Source of the DNA: an uncultured Hyphomicrobiales bacterium
GTDB taxonomy: Bacteria > Pseudomonadota > Alphaproteobacteria > Rhizobiales > TMED25
Length of the DNA: 64,000 nt
Reading direction: 5' to 3'
Assembly: GCA_905181735.1 (NCBI GenBank)
Contig: CAJIYR010000004.1
Location: 36,821 to 100,820 of the forward strand
Part shown: positions 1-7,939 of the stretch, one piece after another
Numbering within the stretch: the first letter of the stretch is position 1
Layout of the letters: each line of letters starts with the position of its first letter
Notes under the pieces: generated by a model
Told to the model about the DNA's origin: nothing
The model's database searches: none
What the model saw: the letters and a program-made list of their open reading frames with translations, nothing else
Made by a program: the position numbers and the translations under genes

Positions 1-959
1 TATACGACAGGTATTTCTTCTATGGCAGTTCCTGAATCTGGACTTGTAACAGATAAAGTTAATAAATTTTCTTCTATAGATAATTTAATAGCTCTTCCTC
101 TGTCGCTAGAGATTGTTGATACTCTGTCAACAGCATCAGCAAAAACTTTAGTCTCAACTGTCATTATTTTATCATTTTGAAATGGGATTACTCTTTTGTA
201 ATCAGGAAACTTACCATCAATTAGCTTTGATGTAAGTTGGATATTATTAAAAACAAATCTAATTTTAGTTGGAGATAATAGTATTTCAACATCTCCCTCT
301 TCCTCATCTGTTAGTTTTTTTATTTCTGCAATTGATTTTCTTGGAATAATAACATCAGGCATGCCTTTTGCACCTTCTGGTAATGGTAACTCAGCTTGAG
401 CTAGCCTGTGCCCGTCTGTAGATACAGCCCTCATCGTTGATATACTGTCTTCTTCATTATTAGCTTTGGCTTCATGAAAGTAGATGCCATTTAAATAATA
501 ACGTGTTTCCTCAGAAGATATTGCAAATCTTGTTCTATCAATTAATCTTTTTAATTCATTACCAACCATAATAAATTTATGAGAATGGTCATCGCTTGTT
601 AATTCTGGAAAATCTTTTCTAGGAAGGGTTTGTAATTTAAAATTTGATTTACCAGACTTTAAAGTTAAAAATTCTTCCTCATCATTTTTATTTAATGACA
701 ATTGTGCTCCATCAGGGAGTTTTCTAATAATATCAAAAAGTAAATGTGCGGGTGCTGTGAGGTTGCCTCCATCAGTAATCTCGGCTTCAATCTCTTCTAT
801 AACCTCTATATCAAGATCAGTTGATATAAGTTTTAACCCAATTCCTTCTGCAATTATTAAAATATTTGATAATATAGGAATGGTATTACGTTTTTCGACA
901 ACATTTTGGACGTGGTTTAAAGCTTTTAAGAATTTATTTCTATCAATAGTAACTTCCAT
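1..959 (-). CDS. dnaN: DNA polymerase III beta sliding clamp, C-terminus cut by window edge
   Basis: Ring-shaped processivity clamp that tethers the replicative polymerase to DNA. I translated it by hand from the ATG at 957-959; it begins MEVTIDRNKFLKAL and stays open for 319 codons to the window edge. The family is usually about 370 residues, so roughly 50 C-terminal residues are missing. Family hallmarks visible are the N-terminal RNTIPILSN stretch, the LPRKDFPEL stretch and STDGHRLA in the second domain. A purine-rich ribosome site (GTGGAAAAAA) directly precedes the ATG. It lies 121 bp downstream of dnaA on the same strand, the classic dnaA-dnaN order, but recF and gyrB are about 46 kb away. 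Identity is secure. Confidence 0.96.
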   Translation of the reverse strand, partial: MEVTIDRNKFLKALNHVQNVVEKRNTIPILSNILIIAEGIGLKLISTDLDIEVIEEIEAEITDGGNLTAPAHLLFDIIRKLPDGAQLSLNKNDEEEFLTLKSGKSNFKLQTLPRKDFPELTSDDHSHKFIMVGNELKRLIDRTRFAISSEETRYYLNGIYFHEAKANNEEDSISTMRAVSTDGHRLAQAELPLPEGAKGMPDVIIPRKSIAEIKKLTDEEEGDVEILLSPTKIRFVFNNIQLTSKLIDGKFPDYKRVIPFQNDKIMTVETKVFADAVDRVSTISSDRGRAIKLSIEENLLTLSVTSPDSGTAIEEIPVV

Positions 960-962
960 TTT

Positions 963-999
963 TTTTCCACATTATTTATATATTTATGCAAAATGCATA
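963..999 (-). promoter_or_regulatory. dnaN leader: 15-bp palindrome and DnaA-box-like sites
   Basis: Between dnaA and dnaN there is a perfect palindrome, TATGCA-AAA-TGCATA, at 985-999. TTATGCAAA at 984-992 is one mismatch from the DnaA box consensus TTATNCACA, and TTTTCCACA at 963-971 is also one mismatch away. The second also serves as the dnaN ribosome-binding region, so it may be coincidental. A regulatory role for dnaN is inference only. Confidence 0.3.
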
Positions 1000-1080
1000 G
1001 AAATATAAAAATAATACAATATTATCCTAATGTCTAATAGTTTAATTTAATAAGAATAGAATTCAAAGTATCAGTAGGCA

Positions 1081-2523
1081 CTACTCTCTTAACGAATTTC
1101 CTAATGATTCAATGGAAGTGCGAATAGATGGGTCTTCTTTGATAAGACGTTCAATTTTTCTAACAGCATGTAAAACGGTTGTATGATCTCTTCCACCAAA
1201 TTTCCTTCCAATTTCAGGCAAAGATCTAGAAGTAAGTATTTTTGCTAGGTACATTCCTATTTGTCTAGGGTAAACTATAGTTTTATGTCTTCTTGGTGAT
1301 AATAAGTCTTGTTTAGTGACATTAAAGTGCCCACTAATAGCTCTTAGAACATCTTCTATCATAACTTGTCTATTTTGCTCTTCGCTTATTAGATCTTGAA
1401 TTGTTGCCGCTGCTTCTTCAACTGTTATTGGTCTTTTATTTAGGCTGTGTGCAGCTATTATTCTATTCATAGCACCCTCGAGCTCTCTGCCAGAACTTTG
1501 AATTCTTCTAGCAAGAAAATCTAAAACTGCTTGTGATATTTCGATCCTAGGATTACCCCTTAGAGTCTGAGACAGTCTTTTTTCTAATATACCTCTTCTT
1601 ATATCAAAATCAGTTGGTCCTATTTGAGCAACTAAACCACCCGATAACCTTGATTTCATTCTATCGTCCAGCATTTCTAGTTTTGATGGAGGAAGGTCGC
1701 CCGCTATAACTATTTGGTGTTTAGAGGTATCTAAAGCATTAAAAATATGACAAAATTCTTGTTGAACTGCTTTTCCTTGAAGAAATTGCATATCATCAAT
1801 TAAAAGAATATCAATATCTGAAAATATTTTTTTAAAGGATATTGTATCCCTTGCTTTAACCGCTTCGACAAAAGAGCTCATAAACCTGACTGCAGATAAG
1901 AAGAGGACTTTTCTTTCAGGTCTTTTAGACCGTGATTCCCAAGCTATTGAATTCATAAGATGAGTTTTGCCAGTACCAACAGGTCCGTGTATATAGAGAG
2001 GATTAAATTCTATAGGCTCGCTTTTTGAAGGGCAAGCTACCCTTGATGCAGCAGCATGAGCGAGAGCATTAGATCTACCAATTACATAATTAGAAAAAGT
2101 AAACCTTCTATCTAATGGAGTTCCATGGCCCATAAGATCTAAGTCATCTTGTATATTAATATTTGAACTAGGATTTTTTTCACTACTACTATTTCTGACA
2201 CCACTATTAATATTTTGAATACCGTTTAAAGATTTTTCTTTGTTGGATTCCCCATGTGCTCTTACACGAAGCTCTATTCTTTTTATTTCAGAATTTTCAG
2301 CACTCCAAAGGTCTAAAAGTTTTTCTGAATACCTAGATTTTATCCAGCTCTTTAGAAATAAAGTGGGGACGGAAAGAGTAAGTGTACCTGCGTCATATGT
2401 ACTTGGAACAACTCTAGTGAACCAACTATTATACAAGTCAGAACCAAGCTGAGAACGTAATTTTATAGTTATTTTATCCCACTGACTTTCTAGGCTATGC
2501 TTTTTCTTTACTGTTGTATCCAC
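1081..2523 (-). CDS. dnaA: Chromosomal replication initiator DnaA
   Basis: AAA+ ATPase that binds DnaA boxes and opens the origin. The 480-residue protein has the four-domain layout: an N-terminal DnaB/partner-binding domain (about 10-85), a variable linker (about 90-130), the AAA+ core with Walker A GPVGTGKT at 180-187 and Walker B ILLIDD at 239-244, and a C-terminal DNA-binding helix-turn-helix with the signature GRDHTTV at 444-450. Its ATG lies inside the end of the upstream rhodanese gene (16-nt overlap), so the two are translationally coupled. dnaN follows. Length and motifs are ordinary; no lesions seen. Confidence 0.98.
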   Translation of the reverse strand: MDTTVKKKHSLESQWDKITIKLRSQLGSDLYNSWFTRVVPSTYDAGTLTLSVPTLFLKSWIKSRYSEKLLDLWSAENSEIKRIELRVRAHGESNKEKSLNGIQNINSGVRNSSSEKNPSSNINIQDDLDLMGHGTPLDRRFTFSNYVIGRSNALAHAAASRVACPSKSEPIEFNPLYIHGPVGTGKTHLMNSIAWESRSKRPERKVLFLSAVRFMSSFVEAVKARDTISFKKIFSDIDILLIDDMQFLQGKAVQQEFCHIFNALDTSKHQIVIAGDLPPSKLEMLDDRMKSRLSGGLVAQIGPTDFDIRRGILEKRLSQTLRGNPRIEISQAVLDFLARRIQSSGRELEGAMNRIIAAHSLNKRPITVEEAAATIQDLISEEQNRQVMIEDVLRAISGHFNVTKQDLLSPRRHKTIVYPRQIGMYLAKILTSRSLPEIGRKFGGRDHTTVLHAVRKIERLIKEDPSIRTSIESLGNSLRE

Positions 2524-2963
2524 GGTAATCCCTCACACTTCCAGCCATTTGTTATTCCTCTTTTATGAGAAAGATCAGGGTCGCCTTCAAAACCATATAA
2601 TACATTGTATGAATTATCCCAGCCTATACTTGTCATTAATTTTGCCGCATTGCTTGATCTTGCACCGGAGCGACACATAAAAAATAGCGTATTATCTGAA
2701 TTAAAATCCAATTCTTTAAGAATATTTTCAATTTCAAACTCAAAATTATGGTTTACATCCATTGAAGGATAATGTTGCCACTCGACATTATGTACATATT
2801 TATTTGCAGTAGATAAATCAGGCATTCCAACGAAATTTAATTCAGCTTTTGTTCTTACATCTATTAATTGTGAAGAGGGTTCAGACAAAAGATAATTCCA
2901 AACATCACTAGGGTGAACATCACCAGCATAATCATTATTTTCATTTATTACTTTTACATTCAT
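2508..2963 (-). CDS. Rhodanese-domain protein upstream of dnaA
   Basis: Single-domain rhodanese of 151 residues, a fold that carries a persulfide on a catalytic cysteine for sulfur transfer. The loop CRSGARS at 97-103 provides the active-site Cys97, and the LIDVRT motif (33-38) is the usual N-terminal rhodanese signature. No signal peptide is seen, so it is likely cytoplasmic. The gene overlaps dnaA by 16 nt and so shares its transcript; the functional reason is unknown. The sulfur donor and acceptor cannot be told from sequence. Confidence 0.9.
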   Translation of the reverse strand: MNVKVINENNDYAGDVHPSDVWNYLLSEPSSQLIDVRTKAELNFVGMPDLSTANKYVHNVEWQHYPSMDVNHNFEFEIENILKELDFNSDNTLFFMCRSGARSSNAAKLMTSIGWDNSYNVLYGFEGDPDLSHKRGITNGWKCEGLPWIQQ

Positions 2964-3074
2964 TTTTTGTCTAACTCGTATTTAAAATTAATAATAAAAA
3001 CTATTTTTTAGCTAGTATGAAAATATGTTTACATTAAGACTATAGCGGTAAATAAAAGAAAATTCAAAGTAGAT

Positions 3075-3106
3075 TTATTGATGATCAGTATGCTGATCAT
3101 CAATAA
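3075..3106. repeat. Perfect inverted repeat, 14-bp arms, 4-nt loop
   Basis: TTATTGATGATCAG (3075-3088) and its exact reverse complement (3093-3106) flank a TATG loop. No U-tract follows on either strand, so it is not a standard intrinsic terminator. It could be a protein-binding palindrome, an origin hairpin or an element in the leader of the rhodanese-dnaA transcript. Confidence 0.9.
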
Positions 3107-3513
3107 TAACATCATTATAGCTCTAATAGAAACTTTGGATTATGTTGCAAGCAATTGAAGAACAATAAAAAAATCTGATTTAATAATTAACTATTTATTA
3201 ATAATTAAAATTTTAAAAAAAATATTTTTTGGTAATTTTTATTATATTATTTATAGGTGAATATATATGTATATGACATTTTCTAGCTAAGTTATTGTTA
3301 TAAAACGAATAATTTTTTTGTTTTTTTTGTATAAGTAGATTTATATTTGTTGACATAAATTATTTTTTTTCAAAAAATGATTCGGTAAAAAATTTAGTTA
3401 ATTGCTTATTGTTATTTTAAGAAAAAACATAATTTTTTATTTATAAATTAGATTAGACACTATTATTTTTTTTGAAAAAGTAATTTATTGTGTATTGGGG
3501 TATTATTAATCCT

Positions 3514-3540
3514 ATACCAAATAGCAATATTATTTGGTAT
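3514..3540 (-). terminator. Possible hairpin terminator after rpsT
   Basis: ATACCAAATA (3514-3523) and TATTTGGTAT (3531-3540) form a perfect 10-bp stem with a 7-nt loop, starting about 10 nt past the rpsT stop. The stem is AT-rich and no clean U-run follows on the minus strand, so intrinsic termination is uncertain. On the plus strand a T7 run follows after a few bases, but no plus-strand gene ends here. Confidence 0.35.
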
Positions 3541-3549
3541 GAGATTTTT

Positions 3550-3816
3550 TTAGGAAGCCAGATTAATTATGCGTTTAGTTAAACGGGATATTTTCCTTGC
3601 GGCTTGTTTTCTATTGAAAGCACCTTTTTGAGCTCCCCGCATTAATTCCGGTTGAGCGGCTTTTAATGCTGCTTGAGCCAAAGATTTGTCACCTAATTCG
3701 ATTGCCTCTTCTGCTTTTCTTACAGAAGTTCTAACTTTGCTTCTTCTCATTTTATTAACAAGTGTTCTAGTCGCTATTTTTCGAACCATTTTTTTAGCTG
3801 ATTTAGTGTTTGCCAT
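3550..3816 (-). CDS. rpsT: 30S ribosomal protein bS20
   Basis: Small basic 88-residue protein starting MANTKSAKK, the characteristic S20 N-terminus, rich in Lys/Arg/Ala throughout; it binds 16S rRNA early in 30S assembly. Length matches the family. A strong sigma-70-like promoter (3863-3891) precedes it, giving a leader of about 40 nt, so it is probably its own transcription unit between the echA/mutM pair and the rhodanese-dnaA pair. rpsT beside dnaA is a common alphaproteobacterial arrangement. Confidence 0.97.
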   Translation of the reverse strand: MANTKSAKKMVRKIATRTLVNKMRRSKVRTSVRKAEEAIELGDKSLAQAALKAAQPELMRGAQKGAFNRKQAARKISRLTKRIINLAS

Positions 3817-3862
3817 GCAATACTCTTATTTTAAATAATTAAATATATATATGAATAACACA

Positions 3863-3891
3863 CATATAATGGTCGAATGGACATACGTCAA
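3863..3891 (-). promoter_or_regulatory. Sigma-70-type promoter for rpsT
   Basis: Read on the minus strand, TTGACG (3886-3891) is followed by exactly 17 nt and TATATG (3863-3868), close to the TTGACA/TATAAT consensus at the ideal spacing. The predicted transcription start is about 40 nt upstream of the rpsT ATG. It is one of the best promoter matches in the window. Confidence 0.7.
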
Positions 3892-3902
3892 CAATATGTT
3901 TA

Positions 3903-4694
3903 TTATTTATCTAAAAAATTTGGATTCCTTTTTTCTTTAAAAGCTTTTATTCCTTCAATGGAATCTTTTGTATCAAATAATGAATAGAATAGTTCTCTTT
4001 CATTTTTAAGATCCGCCGGCTCAAGCTTAAATTTTTCGTACTCACAATCCTTAATAGATTTTTTTATAGAAAGAATAGATTTTAAAGACATTTTTGATAT
4101 TTTTGAAGAAATTTTCAACGCCTCCTCTATAAGATTTTCTTTTTTGTGAAGACTGTTAACTAAACCAATACGATAAGCTTCATTAGCATTTATTATTTTA
4201 CCTGTTAAACACAACTCCATAGCATGTGATTTCCCAATAATTTTAGGTAATCGTTTTGTTGCCCCACCACCTGGCATTAATCCTAATAGAATTTCTGGTT
4301 GCGAAAACTTGGCGCTATCCGATGCAATTCGGATATCGCATAATAATGCTAATTCGCATCCACCACCAAGAGCATAGCCAGAAATAGCAGCAATAATTGG
4401 TTTTTTTATATCGTTCATATACAAAGGCCATTTTGCAATAAAGAATTCAATATTTTCTTCTTTATACCTTTTTAAATTGTCATCAAATTCGTTGATATCT
4501 GCTCCGGCAGCAAAAATAGTATCCGAACCTGTTATAATTATACATTTGATATTATTATCTTCATCGGCAATTCTCAATGCATTGTATAGTTCTTCTGTCA
4601 TTTCTTCATTAATTGCATTCATATGACCGGGTCTATTTAATTTAATTAGATAAGTTTTAGAATGAATTTCAGTTAATATAGTTTTATATTTCAT
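3903..4694 (-). CDS. Enoyl-CoA hydratase (crotonase family)
   Basis: Crotonase-fold protein of 263 residues that should hydrate 2-enoyl-CoA in beta-oxidation. The oxyanion-hole loop is AAGADI near 62-67, and both catalytic glutamates of classical hydratases are present with the expected 20-residue spacing: Glu114 in GGGCEL and Glu134 in QPEILLG. The start overlaps the end of mutM by 11 nt, so the pair is translationally coupled. This contrasts with the second crotonase at 52.7 kb, which lacks the second glutamate. Chain-length preference is not predictable. Confidence 0.93.
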   Translation of the reverse strand: MKYKTILTEIHSKTYLIKLNRPGHMNAINEEMTEELYNALRIADEDNNIKCIIITGSDTIFAAGADINEFDDNLKRYKEENIEFFIAKWPLYMNDIKKPIIAAISGYALGGGCELALLCDIRIASDSAKFSQPEILLGLMPGGGATKRLPKIIGKSHAMELCLTGKIINANEAYRIGLVNSLHKKENLIEEALKISSKISKMSLKSILSIKKSIKDCEYEKFKLEPADLKNERELFYSLFDTKDSIEGIKAFKEKRNPNFLDK

Positions 4695-5553
4695 GGTTTT
4701 GTAATTCTTGACAACTGTTACAGAAGAAAGTTGACCTTCCTGATTGTTTTATTTTTTTAATTGTTCCAGAGCAATTTTTTCGGTTACATCTTTTACCTTC
4801 ACAATTATAAGCATTAAATTCATTTTGAAAATATCCCAAATCACCATTTGGAAGCCTGTGATCACTAATAGTTGATCCGCCAGCTTCTATTGCTTTATTT
4901 AAGATAAATTTTACTGATTTTACAAGTTTTTTCATGTTATTTTCTGAATCTTTGTAGTCAGCTATTTCGTAGCACGAGGTAAGAGGACTTATTCTGGAGT
5001 GATACAACGCCTCTGAAGCATAAATATTACCTATTCCACCTACTATATTTTGATCTAATAAAGCTGTTTTGATATTACATTTTTTATTTGTTATTTTATT
5101 TAATAAATACTTAGTATTAAATTCATCACTTAAGGCATCTGGGCCAATATTTTTTAATAAACGGTGCTGATTTATTTCGCTGATTTTAGTAATGTCCATT
5201 AGACCAAATCTTCTTGGGTCTATGTATTTAATTATTAAATTATTAGACGTATAAAAGACAACATGTGTATGTTTAATGTTTTTATCGTCATCTAGTGTAT
5301 TTTTTTGGATTAAAAAATTTCCTGACATCCCTAGATGCACAATCAAAACATAATTATTATTAAGATAGATAAGAATATATTTTGCTTTACGGCCAAAAGA
5401 AGTAATGCTACTTCCTTTTAATTTATCGATAAAATCTAATGGAAATGGAAATCTTAAATTTAGACGGTTCTGCTTAACATCTATAATAGAATGTTTTTCT
5501 ATAGCCTTGCAAAGGCTTCTTTTAATAATTTCTACTTCAGGTAATTCAGGCAT
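4684..5553 (-). CDS. mutM: Formamidopyrimidine-DNA glycosylase
   Basis: Bifunctional glycosylase/AP lyase that removes 8-oxoguanine and formamidopyrimidines. The N-terminus MPELPEVE supplies the catalytic proline (residue 1 after Met removal) and Glu; the conserved lysine of the N-terminal domain is Lys58. The C-terminal zinc finger has Cys256, Cys261, Cys278 and Cys281; the four-residue spacing in the first pair and GRSTFFC before the second pair are typical of alphaproteobacterial MutM. Length 289 is normal. It is divergent from ubiE, with 64 bp between the two starts, and overlaps echA downstream. Confidence 0.97.
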   Translation of the reverse strand: MPELPEVEIIKRSLCKAIEKHSIIDVKQNRLNLRFPFPLDFIDKLKGSSITSFGRKAKYILIYLNNNYVLIVHLGMSGNFLIQKNTLDDDKNIKHTHVVFYTSNNLIIKYIDPRRFGLMDITKISEINQHRLLKNIGPDALSDEFNTKYLLNKITNKKCNIKTALLDQNIVGGIGNIYASEALYHSRISPLTSCYEIADYKDSENNMKKLVKSVKFILNKAIEAGGSTISDHRLPNGDLGYFQNEFNAYNCEGKRCNRKNCSGTIKKIKQSGRSTFFCNSCQELQNHEI

Positions 5554-5617
5554 GTGTTATAATAGATAATTATATTTTAAATTGAAATTAAAATAAGAGA
5601 AAATTAGTAAAATAAAA

Positions 5618-6385
5618 ATGAATAAAAATAAAAATAAAGATTTAACGCACTTTGGTAATGCTATTGTATCAAAACAAGAGAAATCAATTAAAGTTAACAA
5701 TGTTTTTAGTTCGGTATCTAATAATTATGATTTGATGAATGATATTATGTCAATTGGAGCCCATCGACTATGGAAAGATGCAATGGTAAATTGGATTCCA
5801 CAAATTGATTCGCATAATAGCTTTTGTCATATTGATATTGCCGGAGGTACCGGAGACATCGCATATCGTTTGCTGAATAGATTTTCTGATAATTTTTCCA
5901 GTCATATTGTTGATCTTAATCCAGAAATGATTAACTTTGCAGTAGCGAGGTCTGAAAGGCAAAAGTTTTTAGACAGGATTAGTTTTTCTGTAGGTAATGC
6001 TGAAAAGCTGCCAATTAAATCGAATAGCATTGATTTGGTAACAATTGCTTTTGGAATTAGAAATGTTGTTACAATAGAGAACGCATTAAGTGAAGTATTT
6101 AGGGTTTTAAAGTATGGTGGAAGATTTATTTGCTTAGAATTTTCCGATGTATCTGTACCTTTGCTAGATAAGATATATGATTACTATTCTTTTAATGTTA
6201 TACCAGAGCTTGGTCGAATAATTGCAGGTGATTTAGAGTCTTATCAATATCTAGTTGAAAGCATAAGACGTTTTCCAAATCAAAAAACTTTTTGCGAAAT
6301 GATTGAAGGGGCTGGTTTTGATAATGTTAAATGGAGAAATCTATCTGGCGGAATCGCAACACTTCACTCTGCATGGCGACTTTAA
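5618..6385 (+). CDS. ubiE: Ubiquinone/menaquinone C-methyltransferase UbiE
   Basis: SAM-dependent methyltransferase of quinone biosynthesis, 255 residues. The UbiE signature YDLMNDIMS then HRLWK spans 37-53, the SAM-binding glycine motif DIAGGTGD is at 73-80, AFGIRNV at 144-150 and the C-terminal family motif ESIRRFP at 214-220. The protein ends with a GIATLHSAW-type tail as in E. coli UbiE. It is the first gene of a plus-strand run with ubiB, coaBC and dut, and diverges from mutM. Confidence 0.97.
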   Translation: MNKNKNKDLTHFGNAIVSKQEKSIKVNNVFSSVSNNYDLMNDIMSIGAHRLWKDAMVNWIPQIDSHNSFCHIDIAGGTGDIAYRLLNRFSDNFSSHIVDLNPEMINFAVARSERQKFLDRISFSVGNAEKLPIKSNSIDLVTIAFGIRNVVTIENALSEVFRVLKYGGRFICLEFSDVSVPLLDKIYDYYSFNVIPELGRIIAGDLESYQYLVESIRRFPNQKTFCEMIEGAGFDNVKWRNLSGGIATLHSAWRL

Positions 6386-6400
6386 TTAAGGTTTTAAGTT

Positions 6401-7921
6401 ATGAATTTTTTTACTCAACTTGCTAACTCTACTAAGGTAATAATAACTTTTATAGGAAGCGATATTCCCGAAGTATTTATACCAAAAGGTCGGGGGGCAT
6501 TTTTATTTTCATTATTCTTTAATAAGAAGAAAAATAAAGATGCCTCAAGCAAATCTTTTTCATCAACTCTTACTAAATTAGGTCCTAGTTATATTAAACT
6601 AGGTCAGTTTTTAGCAACAAGACCTGATATAATAGGATTAAATTCTGCAGAGGAATTATCAATTTTACAAGATGAGGTACCGGCATTCCCAAGAGAAGAG
6701 GCTGAAAAGATAATATCCGATGAATTTGGATTACCAGTAAAAGATTTATTTATAGAATTCGATAACGTGGTAGCAGCTGCTTCAATAGCTCAAGTACACA
6801 AGGCTAAGATACGGCGCGATGAAATAGAGATAGACGTGGCTGTTAAAGTTCTTAGACCTGGTATCGAGGATAAATTTAACAGGGATTTTCAAGTTTTTTA
6901 TTTTATTTCAGGGCTATTAGAAAAATTTAACCCTTCCCTAAAAAGATTAAAGTTTGCAGAATCTATAGAAACACTTGAAAGGTCTGTAGATTTGGAAATG
7001 GATTTAAGGTTAGAGGCTGCAGCAATATCAGAAATGACTGATAATTTAATTGATTCAGATGAATTTATTTTACCAAGTATTTTTTGGGATAAGACTTCTA
7101 AAAAGGTACTAACAACAGAATGGATTGATGGTGTTTCTGTTGGAAACAAGCAAGCATTAATAGACAAAGGATATGACTTAAGTAGTATTGCAAGAATTAT
7201 TATTCAATCTTTTTTAACGCAAGCCTTAAGGCATGGCTTTTTTCATGCAGACATGCACCCAGGTAATTTGTTTATAAATAATGACGGTAAATTAGTTATG
7301 GTTGATTTTGGTATCATGGGAAGGCTGGGTCATAAAGAGCAAAATTTTTTAGCTGAAATATTATGGGGATTAATAAATAGAGATTACAAAAGAACAGCAG
7401 AGGTTCATTTCGAGGCAGGTTATGTTTCAGATAAAAGTAGAATTGATGAATTTAGTCAAGCTCTTAGATCTATTGGTGAGCCGTTGACAGGTCGTAATGC
7501 CAGCGAAATATCTATGGCAAGAGTATTGGCTCAATTATTTGACGTAACTGAACAATTTGATATGAAGACAAGACCTGAACTCTTACTGCTACAAAAAACT
7601 ATGGTTGTTACAGAAGGTGTAGCAAGAAGTTTGGATCCAAATTTAAATATGTGGGATATATCAAAGCCAATAGTATCTGATTGGATGTCAAATACATTGT
7701 CACCAGCAGAAAAATTTAAAGACACTATGAATAGTGTTTCTGGATTAGGTAATATGATATCTCAGATACCTAACATTATTGATAAAGCTGAAAAAACAAC
7801 AACTGATATTATTTCTATTTTAGATAAAACTGCTGAAAATAAAAATAAAAGAGATTTTAAAAGATATAAATATATAATATTGATAATAGCCGCATTAATA
7901 GTTTTAACAATTTTAACGTGA
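6401..7921 (+). CDS. ubiB: UbiB-type atypical protein kinase/ATPase for ubiquinone synthesis
   Basis: Membrane-anchored ADCK/UbiB-family protein needed for ubiquinone production, 506 residues. The family-specific KLGQ motif (66-69), alanine-rich loop AAAS (125-128), ATP-binding Lys149 in VAVKV, catalytic loop HADMHPGN (282-289) and DFG (302-304) are all present. A single C-terminal hydrophobic helix (about 487-505) would anchor it in the inner membrane. It starts 15 nt after ubiE, the usual alphaproteobacterial ubiE-ubiB pair. Confidence 0.96.
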   Translation: MNFFTQLANSTKVIITFIGSDIPEVFIPKGRGAFLFSLFFNKKKNKDASSKSFSSTLTKLGPSYIKLGQFLATRPDIIGLNSAEELSILQDEVPAFPREEAEKIISDEFGLPVKDLFIEFDNVVAAASIAQVHKAKIRRDEIEIDVAVKVLRPGIEDKFNRDFQVFYFISGLLEKFNPSLKRLKFAESIETLERSVDLEMDLRLEAAAISEMTDNLIDSDEFILPSIFWDKTSKKVLTTEWIDGVSVGNKQALIDKGYDLSSIARIIIQSFLTQALRHGFFHADMHPGNLFINNDGKLVMVDFGIMGRLGHKEQNFLAEILWGLINRDYKRTAEVHFEAGYVSDKSRIDEFSQALRSIGEPLTGRNASEISMARVLAQLFDVTEQFDMKTRPELLLLQKTMVVTEGVARSLDPNLNMWDISKPIVSDWMSNTLSPAEKFKDTMNSVSGLGNMISQIPNIIDKAEKTTTDIISILDKTAENKNKRDFKRYKYIILIIAALIVLTILT

Positions 7922-7939
7922 ACTCTGAGATGAAAATGC

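Larger units (their letters stand above)
2964..3549. other. AT-rich non-coding gap next to dnaA; candidate replication origin
   Basis: These 586 bp lie between rpsT and the rhodanese-dnaA pair. I find no credible gene. The stretch is extremely A+T-rich, with long T and A runs (about 3180-3480). It contains a perfect 14-bp-arm inverted repeat (3075-3106), a TTAA-N7-TTAA arrangement at 3187-3201 resembling the CtrA consensus, one GANTC methylation site (3379-3383), and only weak DnaA-box-like words such as TTTGTATAA at 3326-3334. Individual short AT motifs are expected by chance at this composition. The position upstream of the dnaA transcript and the DNA-unwinding-element-like composition make an origin possible but unproven. 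It must also hold the promoter for the rhodanese-dnaA-dnaN genes, which I could not place. Confidence 0.4.

Noticed and set aside
3187..3201. CtrA box (TTAA-N7-TTAA) as a firm regulatory site
   Set aside because: The spacing is exact, but such words occur often by chance in DNA this AT-rich; kept only as a hint within the origin candidate.
3350..3378. TTGACA as a plus-strand promoter in the AT-rich gap
   Set aside because: No plausible -10 at 16-18 nt and no plus-strand gene downstream; it would run antisense into rpsT.
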